Shown here in pieces: positions 35,990-44,062 of a stretch of DNA of 64,000 nt. The position numbers were made by a program, and so were the translations under genes. Source of the DNA: Alteraurantiacibacter aquimixticola (lineage in GTDB: Bacteria; Pseudomonadota; Alphaproteobacteria; Sphingomonadales; Sphingomonadaceae). The stretch lies in NCBI RefSeq assembly GCF_004965515.1, contig NZ_SSHH01000004.1, positions 154,599-218,598 of the forward strand. Reading direction: 5' to 3'. The notes beneath the pieces were generated by a model. The model was not told the origin of the DNA. It saw nothing but the letters and a program-made list of their open reading frames with translations, and did not search any database. How positions within the stretch are numbered: the first letter of the stretch is position 1; each line of letters begins with the position of its first letter.

Positions 35990-36005
35990 CGTTAGCATTC
36001 TAACG
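35990..36005. promoter_or_regulatory. Palindromic operator candidate upstream of the dioxygenase gene
   Basis: CGTTAG-CATT-CTAACG is a perfect inverted repeat. On the minus strand it is followed directly by a -10-like TATAAG (35983-35988) and then by the gene start, so a bound repressor would block the promoter. The form is typical of MarR-family sites; no such regulator is adjacent. Confidence 0.5.
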
Positions 36006-36026
36006 AATCCAGCCCTGTTGCGCGAG

Positions 36027-36707
36027 TCAAAGGCTCCAGTCGACCGCGCCGCGCCCCTGCGCTTCGAGGAAGGTGTTGGCCTTGCTGAAGGGTTTCGACC
36101 CGAAGAAGCCGCGGTGGGCGGACAGCGGGCTGGGATGCGGGGAGGTGATGACGAGGTGCCTGCCATTGTGGAGTGCGGGAACATTCCGCGCCTTCTTCTG
36201 CGCATGGCTGCCCCAGAGGATGAAGACCGAAGGTTCAGCCCGCTCCGCCACGGCCCGCACCGCAGCATCGGTGATCGCCTCCCACCCGCGCATCTGGTGC
36301 GATCCCGCCTGCCCGGCTTCAACGGTCAGCGCGTTGTTCAGGAGCAGCACGCCCTGCTTGGCCCAGCTTTCGAGATTGCCGTGATCGGGGCGGGTGATGC
36401 CGAGATCGGCCTCCAGCTCCTTGAGGATGTTCACCAGCGAGGGTGGCTGGCGCACGCCGGGCGGCACGGAGAAGGACAGGCCATGCGCCTGCCCCGGGCC
36501 GTGATAGGGGTCCTGCCCCAGGATCACGACTTTCACCTGGTCGAGCGGGGTCAGCTCCAGCGCGCGCAGGCGGCTGCCGCGCGGCGGGTAGATCTGCTTG
36601 CCCGCTTCCTCCTCCGCACGCAGCCAGCCGCCCAGCCGGCGCGCTTCGGGCGCGGCAAGGGCGGGATCGAGCGCGCCGCGCCAGCTATCGGGAACGCTAT
36701 CTGCCAT
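36027..36707 (-). CDS. ung: Uracil-DNA glycosylase
   Basis: A 226-residue family-1 UDG. The water-activating motif is GQDPYHGPGQAHGLSFSV and the DNA-intercalation motif is HPSPLSAHRGFFGS. It removes uracil from DNA in base-excision repair. Length and motif order are normal. It is divergent from nrnC and convergent with nothing close by; the dioxygenase promoter lies 22 bases past its stop. Confidence 0.97.
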   Translation of the reverse strand: MADSVPDSWRGALDPALAAPEARRLGGWLRAEEEAGKQIYPPRGSRLRALELTPLDQVKVVILGQDPYHGPGQAHGLSFSVPPGVRQPPSLVNILKELEADLGITRPDHGNLESWAKQGVLLLNNALTVEAGQAGSHQMRGWEAITDAAVRAVAERAEPSVFILWGSHAQKKARNVPALHNGRHLVITSPHPSPLSAHRGFFGSKPFSKANTFLEAQGRGAVDWSL

Positions 36708-36789
36708 GCCGGCTTTCCTACCGCCTTGCGCGCGGGGCAGCCAGCATCCCCTTTCCCTCTTTCCCCAATGCGCCTAAGGCGTTCCGCAT

Positions 36790-37407
36790 ATGGCTGTACA
36801 TTTCCACGAAGAAGACCTGCCGGCTGATGTGCTGGCTCCCGGCCCCATCGCGGTCGATACCGAGACCATGGGCCTCGTCACCCATCGCGACCGCCTGTGC
36901 GTGGTGCAGATCAGTGACGGCAATGGCGATGAACACCTCGTGCGTTTCGCCAATGGCAGCAGCTACGATGCGCCGAACCTGAAGGCGGTGCTGGCCGATC
37001 CGGCGCGGCTGAAGCTCTATCACTATGCCCGCTTCGACCTCGCAGCGATCGAGTACTATCTCGGCGTCGTGGCGGCCCCGGTGTTCTGCACCAAGATCGC
37101 CAGCAAGCTGACCCGCACCTATACCGATCGCCACGGCCTCAAGAACCTCGTCAGCGAGCTTCTGGGCGAGGAGATGTCCAAGCAGCAGCAGTCGAGCGAC
37201 TGGGGCGCGGACCAGCTCACCGATGCGCAGCGCGAATATGCCGCATCCGATGTCCGCTTCCTCCACCGCATGCGCGAGATCCTGATCACCCGTCTCGAAC
37301 GCGAAGGACGGCTGGAGATCGCGCAGGCCTGTTTCGACTTCCTGCCCACGCGCGCGAAGCTCGACATGGCCGGATGGATCGACAAGGACATCTTCAGCCA
37401 CGAGTAA
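36790..37407 (+). CDS. nrnC: Alphaproteobacterial nanoRNase C (RNase D-like)
   Basis: A 205-residue DEDDy 3'-5' exonuclease. The catalytic residues lie in IAVDTETMGL (DxE), YHYARFDLAAI (Asp) and the final YAASDVRFL (Tyr...Asp). It lacks the HRDC domains of full RNase D, which matches NrnC, the enzyme that degrades dinucleotides and short RNAs in alphaproteobacteria lacking Orn. It is followed by the lptC-lptA pair 27 bases downstream. Confidence 0.92.
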   Translation: MAVHFHEEDLPADVLAPGPIAVDTETMGLVTHRDRLCVVQISDGNGDEHLVRFANGSSYDAPNLKAVLADPARLKLYHYARFDLAAIEYYLGVVAAPVFCTKIASKLTRTYTDRHGLKNLVSELLGEEMSKQQQSSDWGADQLTDAQREYAASDVRFLHRMREILITRLEREGRLEIAQACFDFLPTRAKLDMAGWIDKDIFSHE

Positions 37408-37434
37408 GCCGCCAGTGCGCATCACCATTTTGCC

Positions 37435-38091
37435 ATGACCGCTCAAGCCGACCAGATCCGCAATCGCCGCCAGGCCTTCGCCGCACCGGGCAGCCCGCTC
37501 GACCGGATCGTCCGCGTGCTGGCCGTGGGCCTGCCCGCAGCGGTAGGCGTAGTGGCGGCGATGATGCTGATCACGCCGCTGAGCCCGACGGCGGAGATCA
37601 GCTTCCTGCTCGATCGCAACAAGGTGGAAATCACCGATACCCGCCTGCGCGTCGACAATGCCATGTATCGCGGCGAGGATTCGCGCGGCCGTCCTTTCTC
37701 GATCGCGGCGGGCGATGCGCTGCAATCCTCTGACAGCGTGCCGATCGTCGAAATGCATGAGCTGGTCGCCCGCATCGTGCTTCCCGAAGGCCCGGCAGTG
37801 CTGAGCTCTGCGACCGGAACCTACAATATCGACGAGGAGCAGGTGGCGATTCCCGGCATGGTCGAATTCACCGCTGCCGACGGCTATCGCATGACGGCGC
37901 GCAACGTGCAGATCGACCTGCCGACGCGCACGATCCACAGCAACGGCCCGGTGGAAGGGACCGTCCCGGCGGGCAGCTTCTCGGCCGACCAGCTGCATGC
38001 CGACCTGCATGAACGCACGCTTTCGCTGGATGGCAATGCGAAACTGCGCATGGTGCCCGCTCGCCTTCGCATGCCGGCGGGGGTGCAATGA
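37435..38091 (+). CDS. lptC: LPS export system protein LptC
   Basis: A 218-residue bitopic protein with an N-terminal membrane helix (about residues 24-48, RIVRVLAVGLPAAVGVVAAM) and a periplasmic beta-jellyroll (SATGTYNIDEEQVAIPGMVE, GPVEGTVPAGSFSADQL). It links the LptBFG ATPase to periplasmic LptA in LPS transport. The stop overlaps the lptA start (ATGATG), which supports the assignment. Confidence 0.9.
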   Translation: MTAQADQIRNRRQAFAAPGSPLDRIVRVLAVGLPAAVGVVAAMMLITPLSPTAEISFLLDRNKVEITDTRLRVDNAMYRGEDSRGRPFSIAAGDALQSSDSVPIVEMHELVARIVLPEGPAVLSSATGTYNIDEEQVAIPGMVEFTAADGYRMTARNVQIDLPTRTIHSNGPVEGTVPAGSFSADQLHADLHERTLSLDGNAKLRMVPARLRMPAGVQ

Positions 38092-38684
38092 TGCGCTTGC
38101 CTCGCCGCCCGGATCGTCTATCGCATGGCGCGATGAGCGCGACGCGTCCCACTCTTGGCAAGCTGGCCCTGCGCGGCCTCGTGGCTGGCTCCCTTGCGGG
38201 CAGCATTGCCGCGCTGTCCTTCGGATCGGTGGCAGGCGCGCAGAACATCGCAGGCTTCGATTCCAACCAGCCGGTGAGCTACGATGCCGGCCATATCGAC
38301 ATCCTCGACCGGCAGAACCGCGTCGTCCTGTCGGGCGGTGTGGTGATCCAGCAGGGCAACCTGCAGCTGCGCGCCGACCGTACCACCGTATCCTACACCA
38401 GCAATGGCGGCCTGACGATCCAGCGCCTCGACGCCACAGGCAATGTCGTGGTTTCGCGCGGGAACGAACGGGCGAGCGGGGCGGCGGGCGTCTATGACTT
38501 CAACCGCCGCGTCATCATCCTGTCGGGCGGCGTGGCGCTGCGCCGGGGCAATGATTCGCTCAATGGCGGGCGTCTGGTGATCGACCTCAATTCGGGCATT
38601 TCCAGTGTCGATGGCAATGCAGCCGGCAGCCGCGGCGAAGGCGGCCGCGTGTCGGGCACCTTCACCGTTCCCGACCAGAACTGA
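38088..38684 (+). CDS. lptA: LPS transport periplasmic protein LptA
   Basis: A 198-residue OstA-like protein. After a signal segment ending near VAGAQ, the beta-jellyroll repeats (VVLSGGVVIQQGNLQLRADR, VIILSGGVALRRGNDSLNGG) form the LPS-binding groove. The C-terminus VSGTFTVPDQN is typical. It overlaps lptC by four bases. An inner ATG (MSATRPT) at codon 16 is an alternative start and gives a more normal signal peptide. Confidence 0.9.
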   Translation: MMRLPRRPDRLSHGAMSATRPTLGKLALRGLVAGSLAGSIAALSFGSVAGAQNIAGFDSNQPVSYDAGHIDILDRQNRVVLSGGVVIQQGNLQLRADRTTVSYTSNGGLTIQRLDATGNVVVSRGNERASGAAGVYDFNRRVIILSGGVALRRGNDSLNGGRLVIDLNSGISSVDGNAAGSRGEGGRVSGTFTVPDQN

Positions 38685-38696
38685 GGCAGGCCTGGC

Positions 38697-39407
38697 CTAA
38701 CGGCAGCCCGCCTGCCGGAGTGAGGCAGCCGCCCCTTCCTCCCCCTGATTGGCGAAACGCCGGGCAATCCGTCCCAACGTACTGCATGGCAGCTCACGGC
38801 CTTGTTCACGGACGCTTGCGACCATTGCGGCAAACTGCGGCGGCGTCATCGCGAACGAGGCCCGGAGCAAGAGTTCGCGGTGCCAATAGCCGTCAATGGC
38901 CAGCACGCCTGCCAGTGCCTCGCGCCCCTCGGCCTCGGCGGCCAGCCTGCCCACCAGCTGCGCCAGCTGCGCACGGTCGGCCTCCCGCACCGCGATCAGC
39001 GCGGCGATGCGCTGGGCGGCCACGGGATAGTTCCGGCTGGCGAGCGCCGCCTCGACCATGGCCAGCTGCGAAACCGGCTCGCGCCAGCCTCGCCCGCCAG
39101 CGGCTTCCAGCGCGGCAAGCCCGTTATCGGGATTTTCGGCGAGCAGCTCCGCGCGGGCCAGCAGGGCCAGGTGTTCCGCCGGCATGGGCCGGACCCGCAC
39201 AAGCTGGCGGGATTCTGCCAGGGCGCTTTCGGCATTACCGGCAACGATCTGGACGCGGGCCCGCTCATATTGCGCGAAGCCGCGAAACGGGGCGGGAACC
39301 GCGGCGGCCCAGCCGGGAGAGAAGCGCGCGGCACGATCGATCTGTGCGAAAACCGCAACCAGCGCGACACCCGCAATCGCGGCGGTCCAGATGGCGCGCC
39401 CGATCAT
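38697..39407 (-). CDS. Membrane-anchored TPR-like protein beside the polymerase
   Basis: A 236-residue protein with an N-terminal membrane helix (about residues 5-22) and an Ala/Leu/Arg-rich helical repeat region suggestive of TPR-like hairpins (AESALAESRQLVRVR, AEHLALLARAELLAENPDNG). Two Cys occur near the C-terminus (LPCSTLGRI, AGCR). It overlaps the upstream O-antigen-ligase gene by four bases, so it probably supports the same glycan step. Function is inference. Confidence 0.7.
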   Translation of the reverse strand: MIGRAIWTAAIAGVALVAVFAQIDRAARFSPGWAAAVPAPFRGFAQYERARVQIVAGNAESALAESRQLVRVRPMPAEHLALLARAELLAENPDNGLAALEAAGGRGWREPVSQLAMVEAALASRNYPVAAQRIAALIAVREADRAQLAQLVGRLAAEAEGREALAGVLAIDGYWHRELLLRASFAMTPPQFAAMVASVREQGRELPCSTLGRIARRFANQGEEGAAASLRQAGCR

Positions 39408-40780
39408 CGCCGCGCCTCCCGCTTGGCCGCCAGCAGCACGATCATCAGTCCGGCGACGCAGAGCATGGTCTGGTTCCGCAGCGGATAATCGAGGAGCGAT
39501 TGCAGCGCGATGCAACCGGCCACCAGTCCACCCGCAACGCCCGGCCATTCGGGACCATGGCGGAACTGGCGAAGTGTGTTCGCGGCCACCCACAGCAGCC
39601 AGAGGCCGAGCAGGACGGCGCCGGCAAGGCCCGCCTCCAGCGCCAGTTCGAGATAATCATTATGTGCCCGCCCAGCCCGCCTTGCCGAGACATATTCGAG
39701 CGATTCGTGGACCTGGAACACTTCGTCGAAAGTCCCCATCCCGCTGCCAACGGGGAAATAGCGGGTCGCGGCGTAAGCGGTATCGTCCCACATCTCCGGC
39801 CGGTCCGTTTCCATCGCGGCGAAGCGCGCGAAGCTGTCGGCCGCACGGCCGCCATATAGTGCCGAGGCAAGGATGGCGCCCAGCACCACCAGCAATGCGA
39901 TGACCGCGATCACCCCTCCCTTGCGCTGCCTGTCCGGCGATGCCTTCCCGGCGAAGGACGCCCAGCCAAGGCGCAGGAGCAGGAATGCAGGCGCCACCAG
40001 CAGCAACACCATGCTGGAGCGCGACTGCGTCAATACCACCCCTATCGCCAGCAGCGCGGCCACCGCCGCCGTCAGTGCCAGCCTGCCCTGCCCCTGGCGC
40101 CCGCCGGCGGGCAATCCGATCGCCAGAATAACGCCGGTCACCAGCAACAGCCCGGTGGAGTTACGATTGGCGAATGTGGCGTAGAGAATATCGGGACTGG
40201 CGGAGACCGGGTAGAACAGGCCGAAGCTGTTGGCCGATGCCAGTTGCACCACGCCGATAGTCAGGGCGAGGGCGATACAACCCAAGAGCGTGACGGCCAG
40301 CCTGCGCTGCTCCTGCGCTTGCAGGCCGTGCCCGAGCACGATGATCGTGGCCGGGGCGACAAGGCCGCAAAAGGCCACCAGCGTCCGCGCCCGGTCGAGG
40401 CTGACCGGTGCCCAGCTTCCCGCGTCGATACCGGCCAGCGCACGCGATTGCTCCACCAGCTCGCGACCGGGCAGGGCCGTCCAGATTGCGGGAGGAAGCG
40501 GCAGAAGCTGCAGCAGCGGCAATGCCAGCGTTGCCCCGACCAGCAACAGCTGTGGGCGTGACGCTTCGGCGAGAAAGCGCCGTGCAAGCCGGTAATGGAC
40601 CGCAAGCAGCAGCAGGGCGAAGAGCTGGATCGCGAGATTGTTGAAGGCATAGGCGAGGCCGCCTCCACCCAGCATCACCGCAAGCAGCAGCAGGAGCTGT
40701 AAATGGACCACCGGCTCCCGCAACAGGGCTGACCCGGATGGGACTATCCTTGACGGGCCGGTCGAGGACCTGGCTAGCAT
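39404..40780 (-). CDS. O-antigen polymerase/ligase-type membrane protein
   Basis: A 458-residue protein with about twelve hydrophobic helices and the Wzy_C domain signature: YFPVGSGMGTFDEVFQVHE followed by RAGRAHNDYLELALEAGLAG in a large periplasmic loop. Such proteins polymerise surface polysaccharide or transfer it to an acceptor. It begins the surface-glycan region of this window and is co-transcribed with the TPR-like gene. Wzy and WaaL roles cannot be separated from sequence alone. Confidence 0.87.
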   Translation of the reverse strand: MLARSSTGPSRIVPSGSALLREPVVHLQLLLLLAVMLGGGGLAYAFNNLAIQLFALLLLAVHYRLARRFLAEASRPQLLLVGATLALPLLQLLPLPPAIWTALPGRELVEQSRALAGIDAGSWAPVSLDRARTLVAFCGLVAPATIIVLGHGLQAQEQRRLAVTLLGCIALALTIGVVQLASANSFGLFYPVSASPDILYATFANRNSTGLLLVTGVILAIGLPAGGRQGQGRLALTAAVAALLAIGVVLTQSRSSMVLLLVAPAFLLLRLGWASFAGKASPDRQRKGGVIAVIALLVVLGAILASALYGGRAADSFARFAAMETDRPEMWDDTAYAATRYFPVGSGMGTFDEVFQVHESLEYVSARRAGRAHNDYLELALEAGLAGAVLLGLWLLWVAANTLRQFRHGPEWPGVAGGLVAGCIALQSLLDYPLRNQTMLCVAGLMIVLLAAKREARR

Positions 40781-40849
40781 CTCGGCCTCATTCGATGGCG
40801 GTTAGCGGCTGCAGGCCGGCTTGCCCCAGCCGTAAAAGAATAGAGCCGC

Positions 40850-40881
40850 AAAAGAAAAGGGCCGCAACTGATATGCGGCCC
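40850..40881 (-). terminator. Rho-independent terminator of the 94-residue protein gene
   Basis: GGGCCGCA (40859-40866) pairs with TGCGGCCC (40874-40881) around a 7-base loop. On the minus strand the stem is followed by TTTTCTTTT. It lies about 50 bases past the stop of the small membrane protein gene. Confidence 0.85.
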
Positions 40882-40930
40882 TATCTTCGATGTCACGTAA
40901 TGCGTGATGTCACGATGATTTCGTGTGCCT

Positions 40931-41215
40931 TCAGCTGCCGGTTCCCGGCGATGCACCGTTCTCGACCTCTTTTTCGCCATCTTCGATCAGCAGGACGATT
41001 GCGGCAGCAAGCCCGCCGAAGAGCAGGACGAGCAGCCATTCCGACTTGCCCTTGAGATTCTCGGACTCGCCAATGGGTGAAGCCGAACGGTCCATGCCCT
41101 GCGCGATGGAAGCGAGCGAGACGGCATTGTCGGCCGCGCGCGTATTGGCGGATGCGGCAACCGGGGCCAGAACCAGTCCTGCGGCTGCGACGCAGGCAAG
41201 TGCAGACTTGAACAT
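40931..41215 (-). CDS. Small exported single-helix membrane protein
   Basis: A 94-residue protein with a signal peptide (LACVAAAGLVLAPVAASA), a short periplasmic part, ESENLKGKSEWLLVLLFGG leading into one C-terminal membrane helix (to about residue 77), and an acidic tail. GGAGAAG precedes the ATG at 41215. I recall similar small proteins near sphingomonad polysaccharide genes but could not check. It is monocistronic, with its own terminator and a promoter region carrying two GCAATGCA repeats. Confidence 0.7.
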   Translation of the reverse strand: MFKSALACVAAAGLVLAPVAASANTRAADNAVSLASIAQGMDRSASPIGESENLKGKSEWLLVLLFGGLAAAIVLLIEDGEKEVENGASPGTGS

Positions 41216-41255
41216 GATGGCTTCTCCGTAAAGCGGATACGTAAATCCTTGTACC

Positions 41256-41275
41256 GCAATGCACAAAGCAATGCA
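41256..41275. repeat. Direct repeat GCAATGCA upstream of the small membrane protein gene
   Basis: GCAATGCA occurs at 41256-41263 and 41268-41275, start-to-start spacing 12 bases, 41 bases before the start codon at 41215. The octamer is shared with the motifs upstream of phaZ and rmlA. The rest of 41216-41407 is AT-richer noncoding sequence. Confidence 0.45.
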
Positions 41276-41407
41276 ACGAAACCTACGAAGAAACACTTAA
41301 GTTGAGGCAAATTTGCGTCAGACGGTGCGGCGACCGCGCAGGCACTCATTGTACAAGGCGAGGGCAGCCAGACATCGCGGAATGCAGAGAAATGACAAAT
41401 TTGCTTG

Positions 41408-42220
41408 TTATTCAGTAGGGTACCCAAGGGAAACGAGCAAATCTCCGGCATGATCGACAAAGATCCTGTTCTGCTCCTCCGTCATCCTGCTGCGCCAGCC
41501 CTTTTTACCACCGCCACTCGCGCCGCCGGAAAACTGCGTGCCCTGCGCGCCGTTCCAGCTTCTGAGCGTGGCATGGACCTTCTCGACCGAACTGGCATCC
41601 ACCGCCGCCCGGATGTCCTCATCGCTCACTTCAAGTTCGCAAAAAGCGAATACGCTCGCAGCGGTAGCGACCGGCTCCCGCCGCATGTCCTCATAGCGGA
41701 TCAGCAACATGTTGGGATGGTCGCGATACTTCAGCCAGGAACCGACATTGTCGCGCCAGCTGCCATAGCGCATCCACCCGGTCGTCGCCTTTTTCATGAA
41801 TTCGTCGAAACTGCCGGGATAGGAATGGATGTGCCGGAAGTAATCGTAATAAGAGAGCGTCACATCCCGCCCGTCGCGGACAATATAGACCACCTTCCCT
41901 TCCAGGAAATAGGGCGCTGCGGGCAGGTGCGACTTGAAGAAACGCGGGCCATCACCCATCCGCGCCAGCCGTTCGCCGAATTCGAGCGCATCGATCGTCG
42001 GCTGCGCATCCTCTAACGCATCCATCGCATCGACATTGCCGCCATGCGTGACATGGTGAACGACGTGGCGCAGCCAGGTGTTGCCCGAACGGGGATAGGA
42101 AAAGAGGAAGCGGTCGCGCGGCTCGACCTGCATCCACGGAAGCCCGAGAAGCCTGTGTTTCAGGTCACGCCTGACCTTGCGGACATTCCGCCAGCCGCGC
42201 CCCAATCGCCCCAGCACCAT
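41408..42220 (-). CDS. PAPS-dependent sulfotransferase
   Basis: A 270-residue sulfotransferase. The 5'-phosphosulfate-binding loop is FSYPRSGNTWLRHVV and the 3'-phosphate-binding region is VYIVRDGRDVTLSYYDYF. The C-terminal KKGWRSRMTEEQ resembles the RKGxxGDWK PAPS motif of cytosolic sulfotransferases. It would sulfate a sugar or small molecule in the cytoplasm. It starts five bases after a GT2 gene, so the acceptor is probably the exopolysaccharide repeat unit; a lasso-peptide target is possible but less likely. Confidence 0.88.
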   Translation of the reverse strand: MVLGRLGRGWRNVRKVRRDLKHRLLGLPWMQVEPRDRFLFSYPRSGNTWLRHVVHHVTHGGNVDAMDALEDAQPTIDALEFGERLARMGDGPRFFKSHLPAAPYFLEGKVVYIVRDGRDVTLSYYDYFRHIHSYPGSFDEFMKKATTGWMRYGSWRDNVGSWLKYRDHPNMLLIRYEDMRREPVATAASVFAFCELEVSDEDIRAAVDASSVEKVHATLRSWNGAQGTQFSGGASGGGKKGWRSRMTEEQNRIFVDHAGDLLVSLGYPTE

Positions 42221-42225
42221 CGTCG

Positions 42226-43179
42226 CTAACCCTCGCCCCTGGGAATCGGCCCCGAGCGGATAGCGGGAAGATTGGCCCGGATCTCGCGCCAATAGCCGCG
42301 CAGTTCCCGTTTCGCTTCACCGCCCATGAGCGACCATGCAAAGCGCAGGTGGATGCGCAATGCGATCAGCTGCCTCACCAGCCAGCCTTCCACTTTCGGC
42401 AAATGCCGGCGGGCAATGGCCATGCGCGCGGCATAGACATAGGTTGCACGCATGGCGCGCAACTGAACGCTCTTGCCGCCATAATGGATGATGGTCGCCT
42501 CGGGCGTTATGCGCGGCCGCGCGCCAAGGTCCGCCGCCCGCAGGCACAGGTCCGTCTCCTCGCCAAACATGAAGAAAGCGGGGTCGAACCCACCCAGCTC
42601 GTTCCAGAAATCGCGCTCGATCAGGAAGAAGCAGCCGGAGACGATATCCACCTGCCTTTCGCTGTCCCGCTTCCAGCCGGCAATGCGCTCCGGATTGAAG
42701 AAGGTACTGTTGCGGAAGAGTTCGCTGATGCCCAGCGTCGAGAACAATACGCTGCGCAAGGTCATCCGGTCGGCGCAGGATGTCTCGTTCAGGGTGCGAT
42801 CGCCGAACAGGGTGCGCCCGCCCCAGATACGCGCCTCAGGAGTCCGGCGGGCAAAGGAAAGCAGCTTGTCGATGGCACCGTCGAGCGTGACCGTATCGCT
42901 GTTGAGCAGCAGGAGGTAGCGCCCCTGCGCAATCTCCGCCGCCTGGTTGTTGGCCATGGCAAAGCCGAGGTTGTCGCGGTTGGCCAGGATGCGAACCTGA
43001 GGAAAGCGCCGCCCGACTTCCTCGACCGTGCCGTCGTCCGAGGCGTTGTCGACCAGAATGATTTCGTAGCTGCTCACCGTCTCGCGGATCGCCGTTTCGA
43101 TGGCCGCGCAGGTCAACTCGCGTGTCTTGTAGTTGACCACAATGATGCTGACGTCCGGCGCATGCGGCTGTTCTGTCAT
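42226..43179 (-). CDS. Family 2 glycosyltransferase (rhamnosyltransferase-like)
   Basis: A 317-residue GT-A enzyme. VSIIVVNYKTRELTCAAIET begins the fold, ILVDNASDDGT and LLLLNSDTVTLDGA hold the nucleotide and metal-binding residues, and GGFDPAFFMFGEETDLCLRA carries the catalytic-base region. The pattern resembles dTDP-rhamnosyl transferases, which fits the rmlACDB genes 8 kb away; this is inference. It is co-transcribed with the sulfotransferase. Confidence 0.88.
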   Translation of the reverse strand: MTEQPHAPDVSIIVVNYKTRELTCAAIETAIRETVSSYEIILVDNASDDGTVEEVGRRFPQVRILANRDNLGFAMANNQAAEIAQGRYLLLLNSDTVTLDGAIDKLLSFARRTPEARIWGGRTLFGDRTLNETSCADRMTLRSVLFSTLGISELFRNSTFFNPERIAGWKRDSERQVDIVSGCFFLIERDFWNELGGFDPAFFMFGEETDLCLRAADLGARPRITPEATIIHYGGKSVQLRAMRATYVYAARMAIARRHLPKVEGWLVRQLIALRIHLRFAWSLMGGEAKRELRGYWREIRANLPAIRSGPIPRGEG

Positions 43180-43269
43180 CGAAATGGAAGGCCCTTGCCG
43201 AAATCTTCGCCGTTTGGGAGACACTATGGCCCGCAAGGCCGTGGTGCAAGTGCAGCAAATGGCAGAAGT

Positions 43270-43749
43270 TCAGTCTTTATGCCGGTCCGGGTCGAGCAGC
43301 ACCTCGAAATGCCCGATCTCGCCGCCCGTCACGGTGCGTTCGCCATAGCGCAGCCAGGCATGTGGTATGAAACCGGCATCCGGCCTGCCGTCGGCGCCGA
43401 TAACGATCTCGCTGGCGATCCCGCGCCGGAGAAGCATTTGCTGGCCTGCCAGCGCCTGCACAAGGCAGTCCGCCCGCCAGGGCACACGCTTGGCAACCCT
43501 TGGCACCAGCCAGGCCACTCTCGCCACCGCCTCGGCATCGCCTGACCTTGCTTCGCGGCAGTTTCGCCCGCGAGTTACGGCTTGCCCGTTCGCCTCGACC
43601 AAATCGCGCCCCACAAGGCCGCGCAGGCGCCATCGCGCGAAGGCGATCTCCAGCAAGGCCGCGCCCGTTCCCGTCGCCACCCAAGCGAACTTGGCCAGCG
43701 TCCATCCCTTCTCGGCCTGGGTCGTTTGCGGGGAGTTCCAGCGCGGCAT
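43270..43749 (-). CDS. Lasso peptide leader peptidase, B2 protein
   Basis: A 159-residue transglutaminase-like cysteine protease of the lasso B2 family (PF13471). Cys95 in WRADCLVQALAGQQML and His130 in GFIPHAWLRYG are the expected catalytic pair; the third acidic residue is not obvious (Glu144 is nearest). It cuts the leader from the precursor with help from the B1 protein. Here B1 and B2 are separate genes on opposite strands. The start is uncertain: a GTG at 43821 adds 24 residues that look unrelated. It is divergent from the cyclase unit. Confidence 0.9.
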   Translation of the reverse strand: MPRWNSPQTTQAEKGWTLAKFAWVATGTGAALLEIAFARWRLRGLVGRDLVEANGQAVTRGRNCREARSGDAEAVARVAWLVPRVAKRVPWRADCLVQALAGQQMLLRRGIASEIVIGADGRPDAGFIPHAWLRYGERTVTGGEIGHFEVLLDPDRHKD

Positions 43750-43893
43750 GCCCGCCCGACTGCCACTTTTGCTTCCGGCGGCCAAGGACCAATGGCGATA
43801 TGGGCCTGCGCGGGATGACACAGGCCGGAAAGCTCATTACCCATGCTAACAGCTGACCGACCGCATCGCTCGCGCGTCGCACGGAGGTAGACC

Positions 43894-44037
43894 ATGTTCC
43901 CGCCCGCCCTGAAGGAGCGCCTAAGCGACCCGGTCTTCCAGCAGAGGCACCTGCTGGCCGTTGCGATCGGCCTCGAGATGGAACCCTTTTGCAGCCTGTT
44001 CAAGCCATCTGTCGAAGCGGGCCCGAAGTTCAATTGA
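43894..44037 (+). CDS. 47-residue ORF upstream of the lasso cyclase
   Basis: A short reading frame from ATG with a strong GGAGG eight bases upstream, stopping 25 bases before the cyclase start. The protein is mixed, with a helical LKERLSDPVFQQRHLLAVAI followed by GLEMEPFCSLFKP. It has no lasso leader motif, no signal peptide and no recognised domain. The strong ribosome site and operon position argue for translation; it could be a small cluster protein or a leader that couples expression of the cyclase. Confidence 0.45.
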   Translation: MFPPALKERLSDPVFQQRHLLAVAIGLEMEPFCSLFKPSVEAGPKFN

Positions 44038-44062
44038 CCGATCGGCAGGGCAGGACAGCGCG

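Noticed and set aside
43894-44037. Second lasso precursor
   Set aside because: No YxxPxL leader motif, no Thr followed by a Gly/Ala/Ser/Cys start residue with a suitably spaced Asp or Glu; kept only as an unknown small ORF.
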